Source of the DNA: UBA6522 sp965262365
Lineage (GTDB): Bacteria; Pseudomonadota; Gammaproteobacteria; Steroidobacterales; Rariloculaceae
NCBI GenBank assembly: GCA_965262365.1
Contig: OZ253541.1
Coordinates: 4,278,001-4,342,000 of the forward strand
Length of the DNA: 64,000 nucleotides
Reading direction: 5' to 3'
In this document: positions 26,309 to 35,088 of the stretch, piece by piece
Layout of the letters: the number at the start of each line of letters is the position of its first letter
Numbering within the stretch: the stretch's first letter is position 1
Position numbers and translations under genes: made by a program
Notes under the pieces: generated by a model
What the model was told of the DNA's origin: nothing
Seen by the model: the letters and a program-made list of their open reading frames with translations, nothing else
Database searches by the model: none

Positions 26309-27208
26309 GTGCAGCTTGAACTGACCGACGACCGCGACCGCCGCCGCACGATCTCGCCCTTTCGCGAGTTGGGCGCATACGAGGCCATGTGGAAGGAAGC
26401 CAAGGTCAGCTTCAAGTTCTTCGCGGAGAAATTTGCGAAGATCCCGGGCTCCATCCCTTCCGATTTCGTGCCCGAGCAAGAGGCCTTATGGACGGCTAAA
26501 TCCGTATTAGACAAGCTGCGCGATGCCCGCATTAGCCGTTTCGGCGTGCGCGTCCACGGCGCAGCCGAATACCCAGGCAAGCTGCGCGACGCGCGCTACC
26601 CCGTCGAACTGCTCTATTTCTGCGGCTGGTGGGACCTTGTACATGCCCGCAGTGTCGCCGTTGTCGGAACCCGCCAGCCCTCGCCTGAGGCAATAGCACG
26701 CACCCGCAAAATCGTCAAAGCGCTGATCCAGGACAATTTTACGGTCGTATCGGGACTTGCCAAAGGGATCGATACCATTGCGCATACGACCGCACTCGAA
26801 CTGGGGGCGCCGACCATCGCGGTCATCGGCACGCCGCTGTCACACGCATATCCTCGCGACAATGCGGATCTGCAGCGCGAGATCGCAAGCCATTTCCTGC
26901 TCATCAGTCAAGTGCCCTTGTTGCGTTACGAGAGTCAGGACTACCGATATAACCGCCAGTTCTTCCCCGAGCGCAACAAAACCATGTCCGCCCTGACTGA
27001 AGCCACTGTCATTGTCGAGGCGGGAGAAACCTCGGGAACCCTCATACAGGCGCGCGCCGCGCTGGAGCAAGGCCGAAAACTATTCATTCTGGACAGTTGC
27101 TTTCAGAACACAAACATCACCTGGCCCAACCGACTTGCGAAACATGGTGCCATCCGCGTCAGACACTACGATGACATCCAGAATGCCCTTTCCCAAGAAT
27201 CTCACTGA
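26309..27208 (+). CDS. DprA/Smf-like SLOG-fold protein
   Basis: A 299-residue stand-alone DprA-like protein. After a distinct N-terminal region come RSVAVVGTRQPSPEAIARTRKIVKAL, VVSGLAKGIDTIAHTTALELGAPTIAVIGTPL and FFPERNKTMSALTEATVIVEAGETSGTLIQARAALEQGRKLFILDS, the full Rossmann-like DprA core. Housekeeping DprA loads RecA in transformation; this cargo copy instead pairs with a phosphoribosyltransferase gene. That pairing has been proposed in comparative genomics as a nucleotide-linked defence module (from memory, not checked). The start is GTG; the stop overlaps the next gene by 26 nt. Confidence 0.85.
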   Translation: MQLELTDDRDRRRTISPFRELGAYEAMWKEAKVSFKFFAEKFAKIPGSIPSDFVPEQEALWTAKSVLDKLRDARISRFGVRVHGAAEYPGKLRDARYPVELLYFCGWWDLVHARSVAVVGTRQPSPEAIARTRKIVKALIQDNFTVVSGLAKGIDTIAHTTALELGAPTIAVIGTPLSHAYPRDNADLQREIASHFLLISQVPLLRYESQDYRYNRQFFPERNKTMSALTEATVIVEAGETSGTLIQARAALEQGRKLFILDSCFQNTNITWPNRLAKHGAIRVRHYDDIQNALSQESH

Positions 27209-27845
27209 AATCGACCCGCTCACCCGCCCCGATCACGGCTACCTCACCGCCGATGACGAATGTCTGTTTCTCGGCGAATACACGGCTCGCCGGGGCTTCG
27301 CCCACAGCGAGACGAATCAACTCATCTTCAACCTCAAAAAACCCCTGAACCGCGAGGGCCGCCCCGAGTGGCGCTACAAACACCTCGCTATCCGCACGTC
27401 CGCCCGCGCTTTTCGTAACGCCATCGATGACGCCGTACTTCGTGCGGCCACATTCGTACCCATCCCGCCTTCCAAGGCCAAGGATGATCCAGAATACGAC
27501 AATCGCATGACCCAAGTGATAGTCGCCATCGACAACACGAATCCCGTCGATTGCCGCGAACTGATCGTTCAAGCCGAGAGCACTCCCGCGGCGCACGAAA
27601 GCGATGATCGACCTACACCGGCCGAGCTGCAGGCCCGTTACGCTGTGGATCAAGACCAGATGGAACCAGCCCCAACGTACATCGTCCTTATCGATGACGT
27701 TCTCACGACAGGTTCGCACTTCAGGGCGGTGAAACTCACCCTACGTCACGTTTTTCCGGATGTGCCGATTGTCGGCTACTTCGTCGCGCGCCGCGTCCCT
27801 GAAACCCTCGACATTGAAGCCTTTTTTGACGATCTTGACGCCTAA
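27183..27845 (+). CDS. phosphoribosyltransferase-like protein partnered with DprA
   Basis: A 220-residue protein with the PRPP-binding motif YIVLIDDVLTTGSHFRAVKLTLRHVFP near residue 165, as in ComF and other type I PRTases. An N-terminal region (CLFLGEYTARRGFAHSETNQLIFNLKK) and FVPIPPSKAKDDPEYDNRM precede it. It overlaps the DprA gene by 26 nt, so the two are translated together. The substrate is unknown; a role in making or destroying a nucleotide signal that the DprA-like protein senses is inferred from the pairing. Confidence 0.85.
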   Translation: MPFPKNLTEIDPLTRPDHGYLTADDECLFLGEYTARRGFAHSETNQLIFNLKKPLNREGRPEWRYKHLAIRTSARAFRNAIDDAVLRAATFVPIPPSKAKDDPEYDNRMTQVIVAIDNTNPVDCRELIVQAESTPAAHESDDRPTPAELQARYAVDQDQMEPAPTYIVLIDDVLTTGSHFRAVKLTLRHVFPDVPIVGYFVARRVPETLDIEAFFDDLDA

Positions 27846-28656
27846 TTCTCTTTCCGAAACTATTCCCTGGCTCCAACATGTTCCCGCTTTCCCCATATCT
27901 CGTCGCCTCACTGGCGCTATCATCCTCCCTCTCCGCCACTCTAGTTTTATAAGATATTGATATAACAGTAATTATAGCAATACTAGTATTTTCGTTGTAC
28001 CTTCAGTTGTACCTTTTGTCAGGTGACTGTGGGAGACATGAAGGGGGCCTGTTTGTAAGCGTTCGGTTCTAGGGGGATCGCGGCGCAGTACCAGCGGAAA
28101 TTTGGCGTCATGCATTGCCTTGCGGTCGCCGAGTTTCAGTTCATCCCCCGGCGCTCGAACGGTTACATTTCGACTAAGCGTCCCCGGGGCTCGGTCGATG
28201 TACTCGAGATTGAGATGACCCTTCAACTTGTCTGTCAAGTACTAAAAGCATCCCGAAACCATGGATCGGTTGCTTCGAACGCGCCCTGAATGGACTCAAA
28301 CCGAGAATTGGGCAGACCATCGGATAGCAGCTAAATTTTTTGGGCCGACGTGATGACGGGGATGGTGCGCAACTGGACCGTGTTCCCCGATGACATGCCG
28401 CCGCCCTTCTGCTAAGTTTTCCCTTGTCATTGAGGAGCCGCAGTCGTAGCTCAACAGTTCACCATGAATGTGTCCATAAACCACTCGCACACCGACGCCG
28501 AACTGGTGGTTCGAGTCTCGGACGCCCTCGAAAGCGGCCTTCGCCAGCCACCAATACATTGTCTAAGCTGATGTCAACGATAGCACTAGCCATCGTGGGA
28601 GAACCTGGACCCGGGCGTTCGAAGGGGTCCGGCCAGCCTCCAGCGTTGCGGAGCGT
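27846..28656. other. long gap with no supported gene
   Basis: An AT-rich patch at 27940-28000 is followed by two copies of GTTGTACCTT (27994-28003 and 28006-28015), a 12-nt tandem period. A reverse-strand open stretch at 27972-28238 (88 codons) covers it but has no recognisable features. Nothing else stands out. Confidence 0.45.
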
Positions 28657-30336
28657 GTGCGGACAGGCGGCAGGTTCGGAGGCAGCGTGGCAGGCTGGTT
28701 GAGCAATCCGTGGATCGTGGGGATAGTCACCAGCGTTGTTGGTGGCTTGTTGGTGACAGGCGGCTTGTTCGGAGGCACTGTGGCAGGCTGGTTGAGCAAT
28801 CCGTGGATTATGGGGCTAGCGATCAGCATTGTCGTTGTTGGCTCGTTAGTGATAGGCATTAGGACCAAATTCCTGAAACTCCGCCAACGACGCCGCGAGT
28901 CTGGTGCGGAAGTAAACCGGTTGCAAAGCTCTGGGAAATCCAAGGTGTACTTGACAGCCGCGGTCATCGGATTGGTGGCGGCTTGGCCCGTCTACCATCT
29001 CGCCATCTGGCTCTGGGACGGCACCTTTAGGGAGGCTGTCCTTGAGCAACTTGAGGCGGGAGCCGTTCTTCGCGACTGAGAGGTCTGCCCGACCATTATG
29101 GTGGTGCCATCGGGATCCTTCAGTATGGGATCACCTATCGGGGAGGCTGGGCGCTACGACAACGAGGGGCCGATACACCCAGTCACAATCCAAGAGACGT
29201 TTGGCGTGGGCGTGTATGAGGTGACCCGAGGGCAGTATCGCGATTTCGTCGAGGACAGCGGACACGAAGCAGGTGAGGCGTGTTGGACGTTTGAGGGCAG
29301 GCGTTGGCGGGAACGCAGTGGACGCAACTGGCGGTACCCGGGATATCCCCAAACGGACCAGCATCCCGTCGTTTGCGTCAACTGGTATGACGCGAATAGA
29401 TACGTCGAGTGGCTTTCCTTCAAGACTGGTCAGCAGTACCGCCTGCCTACGGAATCGGAGTGGGAGTACGCTGCAAGAGCTGGAACCACGACAACGTATT
29501 TCTGGGGCGACGGCATGGCGGGTGACTGGAAGCAGTGCCGCTATGCAAACGGTGCCGACTTGCGGACGGGGGTGTTGTGGCGCGCTGGTTGCGATGACGG
29601 CCACGAGTTTACAGCAGTTGTGGGGAGTTACCTACCGAATCCTTATGGCCTCCATGACATGCTCGGCAATGTGTGGGAGTGGACACAGGACTGCTGGAGC
29701 AATGACTATTCGGACGCGCCCGCGGATGGAAGTGCGTACAGAGTCGCGCAGTGTGAACTCGGAGTATTGCGCGGGGGCTCTAGGTACGTGTCCGCAGAGG
29801 GAATTCGTTCCGCGCATCGCTTCAGGTTCGACCCAACTTCGAGAAACCAGAATACGGGATTCCGTGTGGTGAGGTGGGCGAAGCCAGCTCAACAGACTGC
29901 TGCGAGTGTCGGAACTGGGTCTTTGGAGCCTCGTGTGGCAGTGGAACGAAATGACGTGGTTGAGGATGCTCGCATGTCGCCAACTACCACAAACCGCATT
30001 GAGTTCAACTGCGACGTGCTGACCACGGAGATCGAGGACATCCCCTCGACTAGCGTTCGCGACGCGAACATCCACGAGATTGTCTCAATTCTCCTGAAGG
30101 ACTTGCCGGAGGCGGACCGAGAAGAGCAACTGGGGAACATCCAGTGTGCGGGCCGACTCGCAAAGCTGCCGCATTCGACTCAGAACAAGGATGCAGAGTT
30201 CTCGCGGGTCATAGAGGCGAACCTTCGCGCAAACTGGTGTAGCGCGGCGCGGGAACTAACTGACCATTTGCGGAGTAGCTTGAACAAGAGCGCTCAGAAG
30301 GCCAAGGTCGCCGTCCAGTGCTTGGGACGGGACTGA
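28657..30336 (+). pseudogene. membrane-anchored FGE-sulfatase (SUMF1) domain protein, interrupted by in-frame TGA
   Basis: One 560-codon frame is broken at codon 141 by TGA (29077-29079). The first part has membrane segments made of two near-identical blocks (GGSVAGWLSNPWIVGI and GGTVAGWLSNPWIMGL) plus a further segment near residues 97-117. After the stop comes EVCPTIMVVPSGSFSMGSP, the start of a formylglycine-generating-enzyme-like domain, with LPTESEWEYAARAG, YGLHDMLGNVWEWTQDC and LRGGSRY...AHRFRFDP. Homologues usually have D-C-x-x-C-P where this has D-stop-x-x-C-P. A C-terminal extension of about 130 residues follows. An ATG at 29098 could start a free soluble domain. The catalytic competence of such domains varies. 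Confidence 0.6.
28666..28851 (+). repeat. 93-bp tandem duplication encoding twin membrane blocks
   Basis: Units at 28666-28758 and 28759-28851 have the same reading frame and share long identical runs such as CAGGCTGGTTGAGCAATCCG. Each encodes a 31-residue membrane-spanning block. The duplication therefore adds one whole membrane segment to the protein. Confidence 0.7.
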
Positions 30337-30689
30337 CAGCACCTTCGACGCGCGCACACGCGCGAGCGTTTCGGCAACCTGCCCGTGGGGCAGCGCCCTT
30401 CAGTGCGTGCGGCGCACCTTGTACTGGGCAGCGCGGCTGAGATACCGTCACCGGCCGGGTTGTCCTCACGGCAACTCTGCGCAGACGCGATGCCGGGCGC
30501 GCCTCGCGGTTCTCTGCCGCAATTGACAGGGAAACTCCCATCCATGCAAGAATGCAAAAAGTCCGCTACGCTTATCATGAGCAACGCATAATCGCGGTGG
30601 GTCCACGCCACTGAATAAAGTGGCAATTTCAGACTGGCGGAATCAGTGCACTTTCAGATTGCTGGTGGCACCGAATCCCGTGCCGCCGA
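30337..30689. other. gap with no recognised gene
   Basis: GC-rich sequence with a short palindromic patch (CGCGCG...CGCGCG) near 30348-30364 just after the FGE gene, possibly a terminator without a T-run. No supported coding region. Confidence 0.4.
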
Positions 30690-31051
30690 ATACGACCGCG
30701 CCAGGCGGCCGAGAAGGCGACCTACCAGGCCCGGCGTTCCGCAGGCCGATGCGTTCGCTGCAGCGTCACTACGTTCGACGGCGACGCGCTCTGCGGTCCG
30801 TGCGCGGTCCTCGACGCCCGGCGCCAGCCGGCCCGCAACGCCGCGGCGGGCCGGCGGTACGCCAATCGAAAGGCCCGCCAGCGCTGTACCCATTGCGGCC
30901 GAGCCCCGACCGCAGCGACCGGGACGTGTGGCATCTGTAGATTGGAGACCGAACGGAGGGCGACGACGTCAGGTACCCGAAAGACGATATTCGGGCTGCC
31001 CTGGATGACAGCGGCACATGGCGGCTTGTCCATAAGGACGGCACGCGATAA
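30690..31051 (+). pseudogene. four-CxxC zinc-binding small protein, frameshifted
   Basis: One frame encodes CVRCSVTTFDGDALCGPCAV, then a basic linker, then RCTHCGRAPTAATGTCGICR. These four CxxC knuckles form two zinc sites. After residue LE the frame runs antisense to the next gene, while another frame takes over with DDVRYPKDDIRAALDDSGTW and a stop at 31049-31051, an apparent natural C terminus. No good start codon lies in the cysteine frame. I read it as a once-intact gene broken by one or more indels. Function unknown; DNA binding is plausible. Confidence 0.4.
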
Positions 31052-31127
31052 TAGGCCCAGTGTTGTGGGCAAACTTGCTCTTCCCTGCCGAAGACAGACT
31101 TTTCACCGTGATTGGTTTCGGACCTTC

Positions 31128-31400
31128 CTAGGTACAGGCATAAACGCGGCTGTGCCGAATGTCGCCGAAAAATTCTCTGCGCGTTCGCTGTACAAAATGG
31201 GCTTCGCTAAAACCCATAGTCGTACATTGAGCTCTGGCTTGCGCGTTCAATGCAGCTTCGTCCTGTGGGCAAATGGTGATTTCATTCTCCACACAGACCA
31301 ATTCCAGCCCCGCCGGTTCGACGCTGGCATAGTTGAGTTCCCATTGCGTCGCGCAGCCAGCGAGAAACACCAGAACAATCAACGCTGATAGTATTTTCAT
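31128..31400 (-). CDS. small lipoprotein
   Basis: A 90-residue protein with a classic lipoprotein signal (MKILSALIVLVFLAGCATQW; lipobox LAGC, mature Cys at residue 16). The mature part carries five further cysteines in about 75 residues, which suggests disulfides in the periplasm. It stands alone. No family was recognised; a surface or periplasmic accessory role is all that can be said. Confidence 0.65.
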   Translation of the reverse strand: MKILSALIVLVFLAGCATQWELNYASVEPAGLELVCVENEITICPQDEAALNAQARAQCTTMGFSEAHFVQRTRREFFGDIRHSRVYACT

Positions 31401-31632
31401 GGTTCACCAATGGTACTGCGTCAAACTGCGCTACTGAAAGCGGAACAAGGCCGATCCACGCTAGGAACTCATCGACCGCAGCGCTGGGACGGACTTTTTT
31501 CACGCATGTCATCAGCTTCCCACATTCGGTCGAGACTGTACGCCACGCGGAGTTGGGGGGGCGAAGCCATCCAGTCGAGCGAAGTTTAGGCAACGGGTGC
31601 CCGCCCCGCCAATTCAGCTCAGATCAGTATCG

Positions 31633-31836
31633 TCAAAGCATTCCAAAGTAATGAAACGCTTCAATAATGGCGCCGCGCTTGCTCTCTGGGCACGGCTTTT
31701 GCCGTTGACCGTTTCTGTTGTGGGCGCGGCCCAACGGCAATCCCTTGAGTTCCTTGCAGTGCGCGATCCAGCACGTCTGAGGCACCCATCCTTGCTTGCG
31801 TCTGACCAGCGCCTGAATCTGCTTGTACGTTGCCAT
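31633..31836 (-). CDS. conserved small protein of unknown function
   Basis: A 67-residue protein, MATYKQIQALVRRKQGWVPQ then TCWIAHCKELKGLPLGRAHN and KPCPESKRGAIIEAFHYFGML. I recognise this pattern from a widespread family of short bacterial proteins, often in mobile or restriction-rich regions, with YKxIQxxVxxxxGxxPxTCWIAHxKEL and a PCPxxKRxxIxxAxxxFGM ending. The function is not known to me. The start at 31836 gives the family N terminus; an ATG-equivalent five codons upstream is also possible. Confidence 0.75.
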   Translation of the reverse strand: MATYKQIQALVRRKQGWVPQTCWIAHCKELKGLPLGRAHNRNGQRQKPCPESKRGAIIEAFHYFGML

Positions 31837-32370
31837 TGTGCCGCTTGCCATGTGTTTCCGCTACCGTGCCGTTCATTATCTCACTGATTCGCCAATACTT
31901 TGTAACCGGGGCATCGAAGCCACCTGGATTTCAGCTTGAAGCTGGTGTTGAGGTCAAGGGCAGCAGTATGTCTGTGTCCGAGGCTCTCATTCGCGCAGGC
32001 GCACGGTGCCTGCAGAATCACGATCCCTTCAACCCTCTATGAGGCGTGGCGCCGCGTGCGTCCCCATGCCAACGCCTCGCAGCGGATGATCGGGAAACGA
32101 CAACTTTCGATCCAATTGAACGGACAATCCATATCAGAATCGGACGCCACTTCCGCGCACCGGACACAACGGCGCTCTCGACCGTCCGACATGTCCCCGG
32201 TTCAATCGTTCACGTTCAAAAGGCTTCCGCCTCCGCGTTGATACCCGGCCCCGTGCGCTTGTCGACGATGAGACCGCTCCGTGCGGGCGTTGGCGTCCCT
32301 CGGATCGCTTGGGGTACCGGAACGAGACTGTTTACAATTCCGGGCGCGAATCGGGCCACAGAGGCGGACA
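31837..32370. other. gap with no recognised gene
   Basis: No supported coding region was seen on either strand. It separates a reverse-strand small gene from the forward-strand membrane/GIY-YIG pair and presumably holds the promoter of the latter. Confidence 0.4.
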
Positions 32371-33855
32371 ATGACCGTCCCACACGTAGAAGATGTCTGG
32401 ATCGACCCGGCGGACGAATACACCATCCGCGTGGTGCGTAGTCCTTCAGAGATCCAATCGCAGGACGATGGTCGCCCCTTGGGCATGAGCTGGCACACCG
32501 GAGAGCTCTGGTGCGAGACGCCCGGACAAGAGCATTCCGGTGAACAACCCAGAAGGGTCCACGTCGGGCCGCTCGTAAAGACCCACACCCAGTTCCCACC
32601 GGCGCTCATTGAACGCGGCTACGGCCCCCATACGCACTATCTGCTCGGCCGCTGGCGCGGCGGCTACCCGCTTCGAATTGGCAGCAAGCCGGCGGTTGAA
32701 TCCCTGTTGGCGGAACTGAAGTCGGAATGGCGCGAGTACCGGAGCGCGAGCGATCCCGAGTACCGCATTAAGGGACTTCGAGCCATCCGTCGCGCCCGCG
32801 AAGCGAATGACTCCGAAAAGGTTGCCGCGCTCGAAGAACGCTATCCCCAGGCCGCCGATTACGATCAAAGGGAACGCCTGCACCGTCGCCTTGCTTCGTC
32901 GGTCCTGGGATCGATTCGAGCAGCTCCAAAGAAATCGTCGCAGGCTGTTCGAGCGGCCGCTGGCCGGGTCACGACCGGATCCAGAAAAGCCATCGACTCG
33001 ACGCGTTCCCTCGCGGGCGGGCTGCTGGCAACCACCCAAGGGCTGTTGGCCAGCGCGTTGTCCACCGATCTGAATGCGTTGCTCCAGAACACGGTGGAGG
33101 GATCCGCATCCATCTACGACAGGGCGCTGGATGCCACGTACCTCGCGACCCACATCGGCGGTGGAAACCACAGGCTGTTCGATGGCGGGCACACCGTCGC
33201 GGGGGCCATCGCCGCGGTTCGAGATGTATCGCCTGAGGACACCGTGATCCAGGAAGCGATGGGGTTCGTTCAGGCCATGTTCAAGGACGTGACCACGCCC
33301 AAGGGCCTGCCGCTGGCCAACTGGGACAAGGCAACCTATGACCAGGTTTCGGGGTATCTGCAATCGAACTTCGGTATCCCCAGGGACTGGTTCTATGACC
33401 TCAACAGCTATGCTGCGCCCGAGCTGCTCGGGGGCGTCATCGGCGTCGTGGCGACCGCACTCATGTGGAATCGGGCGGACACGGAGCAGTTCTCAACGCT
33501 TGTTGGCGGCATTGGGGTCTCCGCCGCGATGAGCGCGAACCCGCTGCTGCTGGTCGTCACGGTCGTCGCCCTGGCCAAGGCCTTTCACAAGGCGCGCCAC
33601 GGCGGCGAGTACGCGGAATTCATTGAGGGCCATCTCAAGGGCGGCATCGGTGCGGGCGCCTCTCTGGCCGCAGCTTCACAGGTTGCCGTCCTCGGCGGTC
33701 CTGCTGGCCTTGCCCTGCTGGCCGGGCTTTCCGCGGGCATCCTCGCCCACAAGGCGACCGAGAAAGTCAGCGTGCGACAGATCGGTCAATTCATGGCGGA
33801 GCGCGCAAGGGCTGCCGCGACCGAAACCAGGAACCTCCGATGGGCAAGAAGGTAA
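32371..33855 (+). CDS. integral membrane protein paired with a GIY-YIG nuclease
   Basis: A 494-residue protein. The N-terminal half is soluble (VEDVWIDPADEYTIRVVRSP, LIERGYGPHTHYLLGRWRGGYPLRIG) with a basic helical region around 180-220. The centre has THIGGGNHRLFDGGHTVAGAIAAVRDVSPEDTVIQEAMGF and FKDVTTPKGLPLANWDKATYDQV. The C-terminal 120 residues hold several hydrophobic, glycine/alanine-rich segments (LLGGVIGVVATALMW, ANPLLLVVTVVALAKAF, AVLGGPAGLALLAGLSAGILA). I chose the ATG at 32371. Its last 16 nt overlap the nuclease gene. I do not recognise a named domain; the pair has the form of an effector plus nuclease module. Confidence 0.65.
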   Translation: MTVPHVEDVWIDPADEYTIRVVRSPSEIQSQDDGRPLGMSWHTGELWCETPGQEHSGEQPRRVHVGPLVKTHTQFPPALIERGYGPHTHYLLGRWRGGYPLRIGSKPAVESLLAELKSEWREYRSASDPEYRIKGLRAIRRAREANDSEKVAALEERYPQAADYDQRERLHRRLASSVLGSIRAAPKKSSQAVRAAAGRVTTGSRKAIDSTRSLAGGLLATTQGLLASALSTDLNALLQNTVEGSASIYDRALDATYLATHIGGGNHRLFDGGHTVAGAIAAVRDVSPEDTVIQEAMGFVQAMFKDVTTPKGLPLANWDKATYDQVSGYLQSNFGIPRDWFYDLNSYAAPELLGGVIGVVATALMWNRADTEQFSTLVGGIGVSAAMSANPLLLVVTVVALAKAFHKARHGGEYAEFIEGHLKGGIGAGASLAAASQVAVLGGPAGLALLAGLSAGILAHKATEKVSVRQIGQFMAERARAAATETRNLRWARR

Positions 33856-34592
33856 CGCTTCACGAGGAGATTCGCGTCATCCTGCAACGCGAGGGCAACC
33901 AGTGGATGACCACTTCGGAACTGGCTTTCCGGGTCAACTGTCGAGGGCGATACCGCAAGCGCGACGGGTCTTCGGTCAGCCCCTTTCAGATTCACGGCCG
34001 CACGCGGAACTATTCCCATCTGTTTGAGCGTAACGGAAGCCTCGTTCGCGTGATCCCAGAGCAAGCCGAAGTGGGCTCCCTGGGCGATCCAACGGGCTTG
34101 AAGTCGGTTCCCGCTCTGCGACGGCTGGGTTTTGAAGGTTTCTTGACGGTAAAGGAATTGCGTCATGCGCAACCCAGCCCGGTGCCTGCCGAGCCGGGCG
34201 TGTATCTGCTTTTGCGCACCCTTGCGGCAGCGCCCGAATTCCTCGTTGAGGGTACGGGTGGTCGATTCAAGAACAAAGATCCCAACGTGTCCCTCGATCG
34301 GTTGCGAGAGGAGTGGGTGGAAGGCGCGCTCATTGTTTATGTGGGTCAGTCGGGCAGTCGCAGCAAGGGAACGCTCGCAAGACGGGTCGACCAAATGATC
34401 CGCTTCGGGCAGGCCGCTCGCGTCGCCCATTGGGGCGGAAGGTTGATTTGGCAGCTTGAGGATTCGGATCGATTGGTGGTTTGCTGGCAGACCATAGAAA
34501 AACGTGATCCGAGAGACGTCGAAAGGGCACTGATCAAGTCATTCCAGACCATGCACGGAGGCAATCGGCCATTCGCGAACCTGCGCGATTAG
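33840..34592 (+). CDS. winged-helix (HARE-HTH-like) plus GIY-YIG nuclease-like protein
   Basis: A 250-residue two-domain protein. Residues 6-72 (LHEEIRVILQREGNQWMTTSELAFRVNCRGRYRKRDGSSVSPFQIHGRTRNYSHLFERN) resemble the HARE-type winged helix found in restriction and chromatin-linked proteins. Residues 117-250 have the GIY-YIG layout: PGVYLLL (Gly120-Val-Tyr), LIVYVGQSG (Tyr167-Val-Gly169), a basic helix with Arg181/Arg182, Glu228 in DVERALIKSF, and Asn247 in RPFANL. The catalytic Arg and Glu are plausible, so nuclease activity is likely. It overlaps the membrane-protein gene by 16 nt. Confidence 0.75.
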   Translation: MGKKVTLHEEIRVILQREGNQWMTTSELAFRVNCRGRYRKRDGSSVSPFQIHGRTRNYSHLFERNGSLVRVIPEQAEVGSLGDPTGLKSVPALRRLGFEGFLTVKELRHAQPSPVPAEPGVYLLLRTLAAAPEFLVEGTGGRFKNKDPNVSLDRLREEWVEGALIVYVGQSGSRSKGTLARRVDQMIRFGQAARVAHWGGRLIWQLEDSDRLVVCWQTIEKRDPRDVERALIKSFQTMHGGNRPFANLRD

Positions 34593-34776
34593 TTCGATTT
34601 TCCGGAATAGCCCCATTTCCTACAGTCAGGCGCATGCCTTCGCCTGATGAAGTTTTTGCGGATGCGCAACCCGTAAGGCTCATTCCTACCGCGGCACCGT
34701 CCCGCGCGGAATGGCCATACGCAATGCAAACTAACCGCCGTGCGCTGAAACCTGTAGCGAGAACGGAGAATCAAGC

Positions 34777-34971
34777 ATGCTTATATTGACCCGACGCCCC
34801 AGCGAATCCATCCGTATCGGTGACGATATAGAAGTGTTCGTAATGAGTGTCCACGGTGGGCAAGTCAAGATCGGCGTCAAAGCCCCGGACCGGCTCGACA
34901 TTTACCGCAATGAAGTTTACGCGCGCATCCAACGGGAAAAAACTAACCGGCGCGAGAATTGCGCCCGATGA
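34777..34971 (+). CDS. csrA: CsrA/RsmA-family RNA-binding regulator
   Basis: A 64-residue protein, MLILTRRPSESIRIGDDIEV, then VMSVHGGQVKIGVKAPDRLDIYRNEVYARIQRE, which is the complete CsrA fold with the RNA-contacting N-terminal LILTRR and the late VYxxI. CsrA dimers bind GGA motifs in mRNA leaders and block translation. An element-borne copy could act on cargo genes or on host mRNAs. No partner gene or small RNA was seen nearby. Confidence 0.92.
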   Translation: MLILTRRPSESIRIGDDIEVFVMSVHGGQVKIGVKAPDRLDIYRNEVYARIQREKTNRRENCAR

Positions 34972-35088
34972 AAACTGCGTCCTGCCATACCGGAATTCCA
35001 TGACTGGTTCGGTCAACAGCTTCGGGTTGGGGTTCCACCACCATCTCCTAAAAGAACTTGGGTGCTTATAGCCCATAGTGACCAAAAA

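Noticed and set aside
27994..28015. CRISPR-like repeat (two GTTGTACCTT units)
   Set aside because: Only two units with a 2-nt spacer, and no cas gene in the window. No CRISPR array was found anywhere.
27972..28238. 88-codon reverse-strand frame
   Set aside because: No motif, no neighbour relation and a repeat-driven KGTTEGTTK tail; kept only as a note in the gap entry.
29077..29100. Selenocysteine insertion at the TGA in the membrane-FGE gene
   Set aside because: The site fits Cys, and the downstream sequence contains GGTCTGC, reminiscent of a formate dehydrogenase SECIS loop. But the possible stem has only four pairs and starts one base after the TGA, and other cargo genes show similar stops at non-Cys positions, so decay is more likely.
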